DNA of 45,105 bases from Gamarada debralockiae. Its lineage: Eukaryota; Ascomycota; Leotiomycetes; Helotiales; Hyphodiscaceae. Position 1 is the first letter of the stretch. Each line of letters opens with the position of its first letter. The notes under the pieces were generated by a model, which worked only from the letters and a program-made list of their open reading frames with translations, was not told the origin of the DNA and ran no database searches. Shown piece by piece: positions 1 through 11,178 of this stretch. The stretch lies in the NCBI GenBank assembly GCA_002803225.1, contig NXFV01001841.1, positions 1-45,105 of the forward strand. The letters are read 5' to 3'. The translations under genes were made by a program, and so were the position numbers.

Positions 1-1410
1 ACGAAATACCCGAATGAAGAATCCAAAATCCTTCTCTGATTCAAGCAGTATGGCCGTGTTTCTCTTCGGAGTAACCTCCATCATACTTGTCTCTCAGAAG
101 CTGAGATCCTTGATCTCTCTACCTATCGGGTGAGAGGTTGAGCTTTATGTCGATAAAAGAGAGCTCTGACGGGAATTTCGTTTCTCCAAATTTTCTCACT
201 GTTCCTCATTTCTTACATCAATTGGGGTTGTTTTCAATGCGTAGTGATTTCGCGTTATGATGCCTCGAGTTGTCAAATGGAATTTATCAATGGCGCGTAT
301 TTCGAGAAGGGAGTCCTTCCAGGACCACAATCTTGCGGTTTTAAAGTCACTCGCGACATTGTCTATCTAAGCAATAATGTTGTAAAACGACGATTCAGAT
401 TGCCTACGAAGTAGCGGGGCGCTCGCTGTCCGTTCTCATCGGAGCACAATTTTCAGTCAAAACCTTTCAACAGTCGCACAGCCGCGAATTGGATGTGCTA
501 AGATGTTCCGAGCATTTTGTTTGCCAAAGTTGATAGGGAAGTGACAACAGCACCCGTAAAATGGAATTTGATGGTAAGATTAATATGGACATGAGCACGG
601 ATCAACGATTCAAGAGCTTGGTGGGTGGCTTATCGCTGGCTGTCATAGTAGTTTGAATCTACTAGTGTGTTTATTCCTTTAAGATGAAGGTATGAATAGT
701 ATTGGAGCACGTACCTGTAGCATCCTAACGGTCGTCTTATACAGTGAAGGGTAAGCATCAAGATAAAGTGGAATCACCGTCGATGTATTATCAACTATTT
801 TCTGCAACAAACAAGACCGGCTAAATGGAAGGATGATGAGTTACGTGCTGGGGGAGGACTTTTGAAATTTTCGAGGTTTGAAAGCCGTTCTAGCTTTTCA
901 TGCATTTTCAATTATGCTGTGATATTTGTATTCCCATTTTCATATTACCCCAGCAAAAGATTCAAGAGCTTCAATCTGCAAACCGTCTTCTGTCCAGTAT
1001 TAGTTGATTTAAGAAGTTCGATAGGAATGATGAAGACACGCAACAGGCCGTGGCGGAAGATACGGGAGGTTGGTTCTTTCTACTCCTGGTATGTAGTAGT
1101 GTAACCCTACGTGGTTGGCGGCCAGCTAAGCAACTCAGGAAAACCACAACCTACGACAACGATAGCGACGCAATAACGTAATAACAACACCGAATAAACT
1201 TATACCGCCCACGCATTCGGAGGCAAATAGGGCCCTTTAGTAGGCCCGACCGCTCTTAAATCAGTTACCCTCCGGTAAGTGCCTACACCTACTCGTAGCA
1301 AACTATAGACACACGTAATATATACCTCTAAGCTCAAAAGAAAGAAGAATTATTTCAAGTGTTTAACCGTGCCGATAATAAACTCACTGAACAAGATTGC
1401 AATTTTACAA
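1..1410. other. Intergenic, no supported gene
   Basis: Short open frames occur on both strands but none has a recognisable domain or a convincing spliced continuation. The stretch is the 3' flank of the zinc-cluster gene that ends at 1411. Nothing else is seen. Confidence 0.5.
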
Positions 1411-4093
1411 TTACTTCTTCGGTGCTCCTGGCCTTTTCCCCTTTCTTTCTCTACGCTCTAAGAAAAGCTTTGTAACGTGTATATCGTCCTCATCGTCACG
1501 ATTTTCCTTGCCTGTGAATATTAGTGAGTGTTAGGTGTTAGAATTCCAAGGAAGAAGCGTTCAACCCACAGAAGCGTATATCCTCAACCATGAGCTTCAA
1601 AAAAAGATCGGCCAGGCCTTCATCCTTCCCAAATGCATCGCGATGATCTTCAATCCGCCAATCGGGAGAATATGGCGATGCAGTTCCACGATAGACGAGG
1701 CTGTAGCTATTTGTGAGAGCCTCATACATGGCTTGTGATTTTTCTCTACGTCTATTTGTATTCGCTATAACCACATTAGCACCTGGCCCCTGAATCTTGG
1801 CAGTATAGCGACTTACAATCGTGAAAGAATTTCTTATATCTTTTCAATATTCGTCTATATATCAACGCTAAACGTCGGAGACACAACCCAATAATGGCGG
1901 CATCTTGAGGATTGGGTCCAAATGTTTTCATAGAGACGTCGAACGCCGAAAAGATCTCCAATTCGGTTTCTTCGATTCCCGCCACCGCAATTGACCGTAA
2001 TTGGTTCCGGGCAACCTCAGACAACCTCCTTTCTATCTGGCCATCTTGGATATCGAAGAGTGGAAGCTTTACTTCTAGCATTTCGTTTGACTTTCCGATA
2101 TTCTCTGGGGAAGTGGTTGGGTGATATTCATCTAGCCACGTGCTGAGGCTCACCATACGGATAGTCAAATCAACAATTCGACGCTGAGTCTATTAAGCTA
2201 TCTGTCAATTGGAGGTGAAAATAGGTGGACTGACCATTGGCAAAGCAGAGGTGGCATTGCAGTATGCAAAGAGGAATTTGTCCTTGATCGGAGGTTGAAA
2301 GTCTGCAAGTTGGCAGTACTCGACCATAAGGTTTCTACCCCAGTGGTCAAGTTGGGCAACGGTCGGGAGCGTGTTGTGATCAATTGCGTAAGATGAAATC
2401 TCTGGCTTTGAACCATCCTCACCCACGATTATATGTCTGAGTCTCCATTTGTCATATGGGCGAATCTCAACGGTGAGGGTTACATCTGTCGGGAAGAAAG
2501 CACACTCTTTGCCGCCAGTTCTAATACGGTCTCCGATTGCAAGAATTCGTCTAGGGCCGTGGAGTTCTGTTGGTAAAATGGAGTTTCGTACCCTGTCATC
2601 AAAGAGGTCTTGGGCTCGTTAGAATTGTTCAATATTTGGCTAAGTGGGACATACCGTCTATTTCTTTGCGGAAAACTTTTAAACCACCCCGAAGGCATAT
2701 GTTCTTAGCCAGCTTTTGCGTTCCCAGTCTCTGGACACATGTCTTGCATGGTTCATCTGGGGAGCACTACTAAGAGTCAACGAAGGCTTCTCTCGTTAAC
2801 ACAAGAAACTGTCACCTTTAGCTTGTTTATCCGGCACCATCTACATGCACTCCTTTGTCTCACAGCCTTTGCATTTTCCCTTCCCTGTTTTGTAAGTGGC
2901 TTGCGATCACTCAGGGTCGGTCCTCTGCGAAGATTTCCAAGGTTGTTTGGAATGCTTGGGCCGAATTTTACGGGCGCTGGTTGGATTGGGACGTTGCCTC
3001 GATACTGCGTGGGCGTTAACGAACATATTGCACTAGTAACTTCAACTGGAGCGACTTGATCGGCGCCTTGGTTCTGATTGTGGAGCGGGTGTACCCTCGT
3101 GAAAATATCGGACTGAGCCCCAAAAGTTTCAGTGAAGCTATGGTCTGAACATAAGTCTGAGTTAAGTTGAGCCTGTTGCGACGAACCATTCTCATTACCA
3201 GGTAGAGGTCTCAGTTCCATCGACCATGGATTGTCCTGGATTTGCCGAAGAAACCGGGGTCCACTGAGATCTGGACCGAAGGTGAACATCTCGTCACGAC
3301 CAGCAACGATAACACTCGACGAGGCTGCTTGAACATTCTGGCTACGGTTTGCGGGAGTGTGGTAACCTGGAGCATCAATCCGATTCCAAAACACATCCTG
3401 CATTTCTGCGCCAGAAGAATGGAAGAGAAGTCTGCTGCTTTGATTGTTGTTACTGGTAGATGTGGTCATAAGTTGTGATGTACTGGGATCTAGCCACGGC
3501 GGAGTGAGGAGTTGGGCCGGGAAGAAGTCGCGGTCGAGAGTCTCATTCAGACTCGACGGAAATGGGAACGGGTCACCAGGAGTACAAGATCCCCCGCCCC
3601 ACTGTGAAGTTTCGTTTGAGCTGTGGTCTTGATTGAAGTCGCTACTGGTGATACCGGACTCGTGATGATAAAGTAAATCTTGCAGTCTGGAAATGCCGCT
3701 ATCATCGCTGTTACTGAAAAGGGAGTATGACGACTCTGAGTTATATGCAGATTGATTTGCTGCAAGATCCTCGAAGTTTCCGGATGAAATTTGACCCTGG
3801 TTGATATATGGGACCAACAGGTTCGGTGCGACATTGTCCCCATGCCTCTCAAATAACCTCCCATCCATGAGACCGAATTCGTCGACTGATTCTTCATATT
3901 GCTCATGTATTAAGTTTGACACATCCTCTGTAAACCTCGGGGTGCGAGAGTACTCTGTTGGGTGCATTGATGAGCGTCCATCCATGGAAGCAAGGCCATA
4001 TCTAGTGTTCCCACCAGATAATTGTTCTGAAGAGTTTGAATCATCTCCGAAACTTTCGTAATCAGCTGGCAATTCTATGCGCTGTGCCATCAT
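1411..4093 (-). CDS. Zn2Cys6 transcription factor-like protein with a central zinc cluster, six exons
   Basis: Probable nuclear DNA-binding regulator. My model has six exons on the minus strand: 4093-2816, 2766-2655, 2608-2235, 2183-1885, 1832-1570 and 1511-1411, with 45-61 nt GT-AG introns; all phases agree and give about 808 residues. The first ~410 residues are Ser/Asn/Gln-rich and look disordered. The zinc cluster crosses the first intron: Cys at about 417, 420, 427, 433, 436 and 450, spacing C-x2-C-x6-C-x5-C-x2-C-x13-C, with the usual Lys after the second Cys pair. About 360 further residues follow with no known domain seen, ending in a basic tail (ERRERKGKRPGAPKK). The start is the first in-frame ATG; the open frame runs upstream to 4192 without one. 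The third acceptor and the fourth intron are the weakest points. The last zinc loop is longer than the usual 6-9 residues. Confidence 0.8.
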
Positions 4094-4121
4094 AGCTGGT
4101 ATGAATTTGGAACCGTCCAGA

Positions 4122-4419
4122 TCATCTAAAGAAGGCGAAGGCGTTCTCAGATGGAGAGATGAATGATTTGAAGTTATAAATGACTGGAGCAAAACTAGTT
4201 GTTAGCCGTTCCGTAGAGGCACCGCAGAGCCCTGATGGAGGGTCCAGGAGACTTACCAAAAGAGATAACTTTCCAAAGATGCATCCGCTGCATGCCTTCC
4301 AAGGTAATGGAAGTCTCTGAGATATTGTCTGATAAATTAAAGAAAAAGAGCTTCAAAAGGCCAACACTGATGGCAAGGCTGACACCTAAGAGGGCGCAAC
4401 CAAGAGTAAGTACTGCCAT
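4122..4419 (-). other. Possible upstream ORF or small membrane peptide in the leader of the zinc-cluster gene
   Basis: An ATG at 4419 opens a frame with a hydrophobic start (MAVLTLGCALLGVSLAISVG). It runs into a good donor (GTAAGT at 4256-4251). Splicing to the acceptor at 4184 gives a 74-residue ORF stopping at 4122, just before the regulator's ATG at 4093. It could be a spliced uORF, a tiny anchored protein, or chance. No homology is recognised. Confidence 0.3.
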
Positions 4420-5134
4420 CAGAAAGGGCGCATTTTAAAACCGAGGTTCTGCCTGTGTGTAATGCAGCAGCATCCTCCTGATGGATCTCTTGTCCAGTAA
4501 AATCAGTCCGGTGAGGATCAAGGCACCCTCAGGGCCTGGGCGTGGGAGCCTGGGCTTGAAACGAGCCAGTAATATTATTCCGGTGAGCGCTAGGGATTGA
4601 CATGGCAAGCCGCAACCTCCGCGTACTTTTTGAAGATCTGAGTATGATGGTATCCTGTGGCTTCGATGGCTAAACTTTGCGATTGACCAATCTTCGCGGT
4701 TCGGCCTAAGTCTGGCTTTCTTCAACGGTCAACCTCGCAAAATTGATCCTCCAATCTCAACTTTTCGGTGTCACTGACTTAATCGGATTTCGAAAATAGA
4801 GCCTGGAACTATACACATAAACGAAAGTCCTCTCAGCATGCTACTGCCATGGCTCTGAGATATCCTGACCGAAATGTTGCTATTGGACGCTGCACAAAAT
4901 CTCCGCATGGAGCTAAGAGAAACCCGTAGATCTGTGTTCCGGTGGTGAGCGGATAACCTACTGTTCAGGAGTATTTCATTCTGCAGAGATCTTAAAGATA
5001 GGGTTCTCTTACTCCCACTCTACTCTGTTCCCATCCGCCATTTACTATAATTATTGAAATATGACTCCAAGTGCAATCCAGCGTCTCCTAAGTTTAGCGC
5101 TTTATTAGCCCTCGTTATTTCCAGACAATCCGTC
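4420..5134. other. Divergent intergenic region
   Basis: Lies between the minus-strand zinc-cluster gene and the plus-strand small gene, so it should hold both promoters. A minus-strand open frame of 96 codons (4725-4435) has no recognisable content. No clear regulatory motif is seen. Confidence 0.4.
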
Positions 5135-5475
5135 ATGTCTTCTTACACCAACCCCACTCAAAGACCTGAGTCCTCAGCCTACAACGCAGCGGGTACTGGG
5201 GAGAGATATAGCTATACATCTCTTATCAACTCCAACGGCAAGTCTCTACTTTCCCTCTAGCTACCCTACCATTTCCGCTGCTCATCACTAACACTGACAA
5301 TTTAGGATCCTTCGGCTCTACACTCTGGAACAACGAGAAGAAGGGCAGCGGTAGTAGCACTAAGACGGACAATAGTAGTGGTAACGCAGCCAATAACGAG
5401 GATACATGGTCAACTACCGTCAATGCTAGTGTCTGCGATGAGGAGGAACAAAATTATACTGAGAATCGATCATGA
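5135..5475 (+). CDS. Small hypothetical protein with a GC-AG intron
   Basis: Two exons, 5135-5237 and 5306-5475, give a 90-residue hydrophilic protein rich in Ser, Asn, Gly and Glu, with no signal peptide or membrane segment. The only intron that keeps the frame starts with GC: exon end AACG, then GCAAGT, the preferred fungal GC donor. It has a CACTAAC branch site and ends TTTAG. Splicing joins SLINSNG to SFGSTLWNNEKK. Using the nearby GT donor (5241) brings an early stop. Function unknown. The start is an ATG followed by a serine-rich N terminus; an earlier in-frame ATG at 5054 is possible but less likely. Confidence 0.6.
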
Positions 5476-6601
5476 GTCCAGAGCTAGAAGGGCAAAGAGT
5501 AGGATCAGAAGTAGAAGAGTGAGGATATTGGCTTGGTGTACTAGATAGTGCCTGGCTCAGGTAAAACATTCTCGTGGTAAGAGGAAAGTTCGGAAGACTG
5601 TTGTCTAGTCTGAGATAGCTGTTTTGGTTTGAAACATGTATTGCAAATCCCGAAATCCATTGACAGTATCATGACCATCAGATTTAAAAATCAGTGACAA
5701 GAGTTCTATCGCCGAGCATGGCAAGGATTGGCTTTACTATGAAAGGCGCTAGACTATGGATTGTTTTGGCTCAATGAGAAAGGATGAGATCTAAACTGCA
5801 AGAAAAGTTTTTGATATCAAAATCTGACCCTTCTTCAGTAGCTCAGAGCGGGAGAGAACTCTTCGTAGTTGATTCTAAAGAGTCATAATGATTAGATGAA
5901 TGTTGGCCAGAAACTACAAGAACATCTTACAGATTGTACTATTGGCAATGTTTATGGTTCTGGGGTCGGGTCAGCTTCTGTTATGAGGGGCATCGACTTT
6001 TAGTATATTCGAATATTTCCAGGGCTCCTATAGTCTTACTGCACTTGCCTAGAGATATTAACTCAAGATCAGCTAAAATACTAGGCATTAAAAGCTATTA
6101 CTTAGCTTTATTAGAAAAACGAGTGCGGTGAGAGAAATACCATAATCTGCCTCCCTATTTATATGCTCTTATAAATTCCTTTTCCACTTGGCTCAACCCT
6201 CCCCTTTCCCCAGCTCTTATAAACGGAGGGATCTTTTAGTAGGGCTGTGATTTTTAAAGCAGTTAATACCGTATAAAATTTCCGCTGCTGAACAATCGCT
6301 TGGGGAGCTTGAGGGAGCTAGAAGTTTCCATGCCATTGTGACTCGATTCGGCCGGACAAACCACCTTGCCGGTTAAGGCGAATGAGCTAACGTTTTGCTC
6401 CTCTGTTCAATGTATTTCAATTCTGTAGTGATGAACGCAACTATTTGGCTGGAAAAATGTCCCGAAGCCCTTGGCCCCTATTTCAAATCTGAGTTCGTCT
6501 TCCTGCTTCCGCCTAGGCCATTCTGTTTGTATCTCGAGTCACCGACTCATTGAACAGAAACCCTAAATAGAGTATCCCACCAAACAACTCAAAATGGAAG
6601 C
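5476..6601. other. Intergenic, partly AT-rich
   Basis: No supported gene. From about 6000 to 6260 the DNA is AT-rich and looks like decayed repeat sequence, but no terminal repeats were found. Plus-strand short frames (5934-6131) have no recognisable content. Confidence 0.4.
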
Positions 6602-7429
6602 CTAGACACCCCAAAGACTCTTCACCCACAACATCCTAAACGTATCACATACTCGTTCCTTGTAATACTCTGATAAAGGCAGCGTTTCCACAATATCTTT
6701 GGGAAAGAATATTGCCGCCGTCTCACAAATGCCAGAAGCGTGGAAGCAACGCATGTTTTGAGGATAAGTGGCACATCTTGACATCGAGAATGACAAGCGG
6801 AGCTGAGACAAGCAATTTTTGAGGAGTTGGGAGGTGAATACCGATGGAGATATTGTCTTGATCTGATCGGAAGTTGGAGCGTTCTCGAGAATGTATGAGA
6901 GGGCGTAGTTAACACAACAGCCTTTCCATCTTTTTAAGTATCTTTGATTGGGCAATTGTGGAGTGAAATAATTGATATCAGACGAAGGGGTGATTTGTTG
7001 TGATTTCGAAGACGTAATATTATACGAAAAGCGACATTCCATTTCTTCAATGGATTTGTGAATGAGAAAAGTAATTTTAGCTAGAATGAGAACAGAATTA
7101 TAAAACTTCCAAACTTCTCTCCACTCACTACCATTATTAACACCGCTCATCCGGTTGCCTACCCAGTGATGAACAAGCGTTTCCCAGTCCCTCGTCCAAT
7201 CTAAGCCCAATAACTCTATCCCCAAATCCCACCCAACCCAGAGCTCGAAATCCCAGCACGTATATTGCTTGCGTGCTCCGTATATGCTAACCTTCCAATC
7301 TTGCGGTATCGGTACTTGAGTCAATGTATACTCCGGCCATATTATAGCCATACTGTACATAAACCGTAGGGGCGAAGTACAGAGATGCCTTTCTGAGAGT
7401 TTGAAGAGGGCCACGTCGAGAGAGTACAT
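6602..7429 (-). CDS. Hypothetical protein, start uncertain
   Basis: The frame from the ATG at 7429 to the stop at 6602 encodes about 275 residues. It remains open upstream to 7690 but without an ATG, so a spliced 5' exon is possible. Composition is that of a globular protein: Trp-rich (VGWDLGIELLGLDWTRDWET) with a spread of hydrophobic segments and eight cysteines or so. No signal peptide, catalytic motif or known domain is recognised. Fungal hypothetical proteins with a KKRGTIFSMYSLD-like stretch seem familiar, but I cannot name a family. Two other minus-strand frames overlap 7287-7611 and could supply an upstream exon. Confidence 0.5.
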   Translation of the reverse strand: MYSLDVALFKLSERHLCTSPLRFMYSMAIIWPEYTLTQVPIPQDWKVSIYGARKQYTCWDFELWVGWDLGIELLGLDWTRDWETLVHHWVGNRMSGVNNGSEWREVWKFYNSVLILAKITFLIHKSIEEMECRFSYNITSSKSQQITPSSDINYFTPQLPNQRYLKRWKGCCVNYALSYILENAPTSDQIKTISPSVFTSQLLKNCLSQLRLSFSMSRCATYPQNMRCFHASGICETAAIFFPKDIVETLPLSEYYKERVCDTFRMLWVKSLWGV

Positions 7430-7970
7430 GCTGAAGATTGTTCCTCTCTTCTTGAGGGCTTGGGAACCGAAATTGAATATGCGTGGTATTTCGAGTTGTT
7501 TGATCTTTGAGGATGTTTGAATTGTGGAAGTTTGACAGGGCGTAAGCAATGTGGGGGAGGGGCAAATTCGGGGATTTCTGGATGTGTGCCGTATTTGAAG
7601 AGAAATACCAAAGCGGAAGAAGGCCGGAAATGCGGCGAATTTTTGCTTCAGTTGCGAATAATTTTCCGGGATGGGAAGACTGCTGGGCAAGACAAAGGAC
7701 CTATGAACGTCTTGTGCTTATCCAATATTCACTCGTGTCATGGAAAAAGGACTGCGAGAAAACTTGTTCTTGATTGAGGCGTGAGCCTGATGCTATGCCA
7801 TGATATTATGCAGCTAAAACAATGTAAATGCAGCAGATGATGTGCGCTGCTAAAAACCGACGCGAAGAAATATACCACTATGTACCCTTAACCTATGCCC
7901 CGTACCCTGTGTTCTCAAACTCCAAGCAATGCAAATGCCAATCTATCACACCAATGCTAGCCCTCACACT

Positions 7971-8645
7971 TCAAAATGCCCAATGTACTCTCTTCTTCGG
8001 CTTCGCCACTTCCTTCTTCGTAGCCTCTGGGCTGGGCGGCGCACTCACTGACATCTCCTGCTTCGGTGCATTCTGTTCGTTCTCGCCATCATCACTTTCC
8101 CTTTCCTCCTTAATGGTTCCAATATCCGGGCTGGGGACTTGCCAAGAATGTGGTCGTCTGGCACTCAAACTCCGTGTCTGTCCTCTGCCGCGTCCACTGC
8201 GCGATGGTGTCAATCTAACAGTCGCCCGTCCTCTCCTCGCAGCGAATTCTGGGATCGCAATGCCCAGACCCGCCAATTTGTCTTCTGTTCTTTGTTCCTG
8301 TCGTGACTTCCGTCCATCCGTGTGTCGTAGTGTAAATTCCTTCAAGCTGAGCGGCATCGCGAAGCCGTATTCAACTTCTTCGTCTTCATCGTCTTCGAGA
8401 GGGAGAGGTGATCTCTGGATCGCGGAAGGAGAGATCTCGCGTACTTGGGATGATTTGGAAGAGGAGGTTTCAATGCCTGCTGAAAGGTCTTCTAGGTCGT
8501 CATCGTCGAGGTCTTCGGGGGAGGTAAGGAAGAAGGAGAAGGGATTCTCGTCGATTGCGGAGGTCTCTTCTTCGGGTTCGTCGTCGCGAATGCGCAGAAT
8601 GGTAGGGGGCCAAGAGTCTCGGCGCTGGAGCTCGTTGAACGGCAT
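7971..8645 (-). CDS. Acidic, disordered hypothetical protein
   Basis: A single-exon ATG-started frame of 224 residues. The N-terminal half carries acidic runs (about residues 43-53 and 82-90) and Ser-rich linkers. The middle is Arg/Gly-rich (RSGRGRGQTRS). It ends KKRVHWAF, a short basic-aromatic ending. No folded domain, signal or membrane segment is seen. The charge pattern would suit a nuclear or RNA-associated protein, but that is inference. The opposite strand is open for 282 codons across the same DNA; I prefer the minus strand because it has a sensible start and a natural protein composition rather than a Ser/Arg mirror. Confidence 0.6.
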   Translation of the reverse strand: MPFNELQRRDSWPPTILRIRDDEPEEETSAIDENPFSFFLTSPEDLDDDDLEDLSAGIETSSSKSSQVREISPSAIQRSPLPLEDDEDEEVEYGFAMPLSLKEFTLRHTDGRKSRQEQRTEDKLAGLGIAIPEFAARRGRATVRLTPSRSGRGRGQTRSLSARRPHSWQVPSPDIGTIKEERESDDGENEQNAPKQEMSVSAPPSPEATKKEVAKPKKRVHWAF

Positions 8646-9674
8646 CGCGCCTCAAGTTCCCTCCAGTTTGATATAGTTGTTGAAGAGAGGTGTGATGGAT
8701 GTCCGGCTCAAGGCCGGTCTATGTATCTGTTGTATGCGAGGTGAATTTGACCCTGGACAACGTTTGGTGAATGTGCAGGAATGATCAATTTATTTGGAAT
8801 GAATAAGCAGAAACAATCAAGGAAAAGTAAAGGGATCGTGTTCACTTATAGTAGTCACGCAGAAGCCTTAATGAAGGCTACAGTCATGCTGTGTATTGCG
8901 CCTCGCTCACACCCTCCTCAAGGTGTGGAGGATTATGAATCATCGTAGTAAGACACCACCACCATCGGAAATTGTTGGAACGAAAGACATGCTAAGGGAG
9001 GAAAGCAGACGGAAATAGGAGATGCTGAGAAGAACTGTACGAGAGAAAGCCCTTATGCGTGACTGTAAGGGCCGTAAATGGGCGCGGGAGGGGCGCGCGT
9101 TGTGTTCGCTCGTGATGAGGGGTGCAGCGTGTGGGAAGAAGAGGGAGCCTATCCGGTGACTCCAATTTAGCGTGAAGCCACATCAGCCGCATTCTCTGTG
9201 TGACTGTTTTGCCGGACGAGCCGGAACCTTCCCCGTACCGGACGTTTAGGGTAAAAAGAGGTCACCCTGGCTGCGAGATGATGTTGGTGATGGCGAGGTG
9301 GTGATGAATGTGGTGAAACACAAAGAGTGCCTGATCGAGGCGCATGCAGCTGGAGGTCACGTGGTAATCGACAAGACCGCGCGCTTCCAAACAACACGAC
9401 GAAACACCTTCGCACTTGCCAGGAACATCTGTTTCTTCAATGGGATCATCCTCCTCGCATCGACAACTGTCTGGTCAATGCTGTTAGTTCAGTGAGGCTC
9501 AAAGATTTTTGTGGCTTTTGAACTCCAAAGATCTGGTACCGACTCTGTCAGGGCAAGAACAAGGGTGTGCCGTGTCTCACCATTCGCTCATTCGTCCATT
9601 CGCTCGCATCGTTCCTGCGATTCCAATTCCATCACCCTAAAATCTGGATCATTGGGGCACTACTACGAGACAAA
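8646..9674. other. Divergent intergenic region between the acidic protein and the EEP gene
   Basis: Contains the promoters of two divergent genes. Short frames on both strands (8992-9521) have low-complexity or Arg/His-rich translations typical of noncoding DNA. No clear TATA box, repeat or RNA gene is seen. Confidence 0.4.
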
Positions 9675-10607
9675 ATGACTCGGAGACAAGTATCCAGACA
9701 ACTCGGGAAGCCTGCCCAGTTAGGTGACGAGGCATCTCGTGAGGCTCATTCCAAAGCACCGATCAACATTCGCGTTCTGACGCATAATATTCGATACGCT
9801 ACTGAGTCCCCGTTCAAAGGAGAGGAGAGATGGCCAATTCGCTGCCCTCGTCTCTGCTCCGAACTCGTCTTCAACTCAATCAGCAGTCCGGCAACTTTTA
9901 TCTGCCTACAGGAAGTCCTCCATGATCAGCTCGTCGATATCTCAGCCGCGCTCAACGAATCTGCAGAGATTGGTGGAGACTGGGCATACATTGGAGTTGG
10001 TCGTGATGACGGAAAGGAGGCTGGAGAGTATTCGCCCATTTTCTACCGGCCTTCGGTCTGGAAACTCAAGACATGGGATTCGTGTTGGTTAAGTGAGACA
10101 CCGCAGGTGCCTTCGAAAGGATGGGATGCTTCAAGCACGAGAATAGCTACCATCGGGCAATTCGTTCATCACAAAGCAGGGCAATTGGTCATCGTCGTGA
10201 GCACGCATCTCGATGATCAAGGCGCAAAATCTCGAAAAGAAAGTGCTAAATTGATACTGGACGTCCTAGATTTTGAGGCTGGATTTGCGGGCGCGGACGC
10301 TGTTCTGCTCGCTGGAGATTTCAACAGCCCACCAGATGATGAGGCATATCTGATTGTGACAGCACCGAATTCGGGGATGGTAGATGTCAATGATATGGTT
10401 TCCAGGGAGAAACGATACGGCAATGACATAACCTTCACTGGCTTCTGTCACGAGTCGGATCCGAAGCGAATTGATTTCATCTTCTCCCGGAAGGACAGGA
10501 AGATCAAGTATGGTACATACGCAGTCCTAGCGAACAGATTCGACGATGGGGTGTATTTCTCGGACCATCGAGCGTGCGTTGCTGATATACAACTGTTGCC
10601 TAGTTGA
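9675..10607 (+). CDS. Endonuclease/exonuclease/phosphatase (EEP) family protein
   Basis: Single exon of 310 residues. All EEP-fold metal and catalytic motifs are present: Asn38 in LTHNIR, Glu80 in CLQE, His178 in STHLD, Asp215/Asn217 in LAGDFNS, Asp267 in RIDFIF, and Asp297/His298 in FSDHR. The arrangement, with YSPIFYRPSVWKL and WLSETP in the middle, resembles the fungal/bacterial EEP-1 group, whose members include mannose-6-phosphate-type phosphatases; the true substrate is unknown. No signal peptide, so probably intracellular. The start at 9675 is the first ATG in frame (AAAATGA context); the frame is open farther upstream without an ATG. Length and motif order are complete, so it should be functional. 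Confidence 0.88.
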   Translation: MTRRQVSRQLGKPAQLGDEASREAHSKAPINIRVLTHNIRYATESPFKGEERWPIRCPRLCSELVFNSISSPATFICLQEVLHDQLVDISAALNESAEIGGDWAYIGVGRDDGKEAGEYSPIFYRPSVWKLKTWDSCWLSETPQVPSKGWDASSTRIATIGQFVHHKAGQLVIVVSTHLDDQGAKSRKESAKLILDVLDFEAGFAGADAVLLAGDFNSPPDDEAYLIVTAPNSGMVDVNDMVSREKRYGNDITFTGFCHESDPKRIDFIFSRKDRKIKYGTYAVLANRFDDGVYFSDHRACVADIQLLPS

Positions 10608-11178
10608 GGTTCTCGACTAGCGCCTTGATTGAGATACAAGATATGAATGACTCTGTCCTCGTGAGCGATGAAAACAGATGCCGTGGATAGCTAGTAGCTG
10701 TGAGCAATATCCTCTAGTTCATTTGTTGATTCTATTTGGGGATTTCAGCGATTGCTTGATTCATGAGCGATCTGCTGAAGCTTCAAATTGCTGTAACCAG
10801 AATGAAGCATTGATATCTTGTACCCCAATCAATACGGTACCGACGAGGAGAGTCCGGCGATTCTGTGCCTTAGGTTGTCACCAGTTTCTTCGCAACACGC
10901 ACACATTGAACAATCAAACATTCAGAATTTTGCATGCTAAGAAATGGGTCTTGATGCTCTCTTTAAAATTATTGTTGCCTCCCAGTCAACAGGATTAGAA
11001 TCTTTGATCACGCTCATGGGCCAATCAGATTCACGCGGAAGCATAGTCAGCACCGGATATACGGATAATCAATCTCTCGGCGACTCGGCGGTCAACAACA
11101 ACATTCATATATTATCACAACCTCCAGCTTATTCTGTCGAGCTCCAATTTGTTCGGATATAGCCACTTCTTGATTACT
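10608..11178. other. Intergenic, promoter side of the Zn2Cys6 gene
   Basis: No supported gene. Short plus-strand frames (10678-11162) lack recognisable content and probably belong to the leader or promoter of the regulator starting at 11179. Confidence 0.4.

Noticed and set aside
7828..8676. 282-codon open frame on the plus strand
   Set aside because: It is the opposite strand of the 224-residue acidic protein; Ser/Arg-rich mirror composition, and the minus-strand frame has a proper ATG and natural composition.
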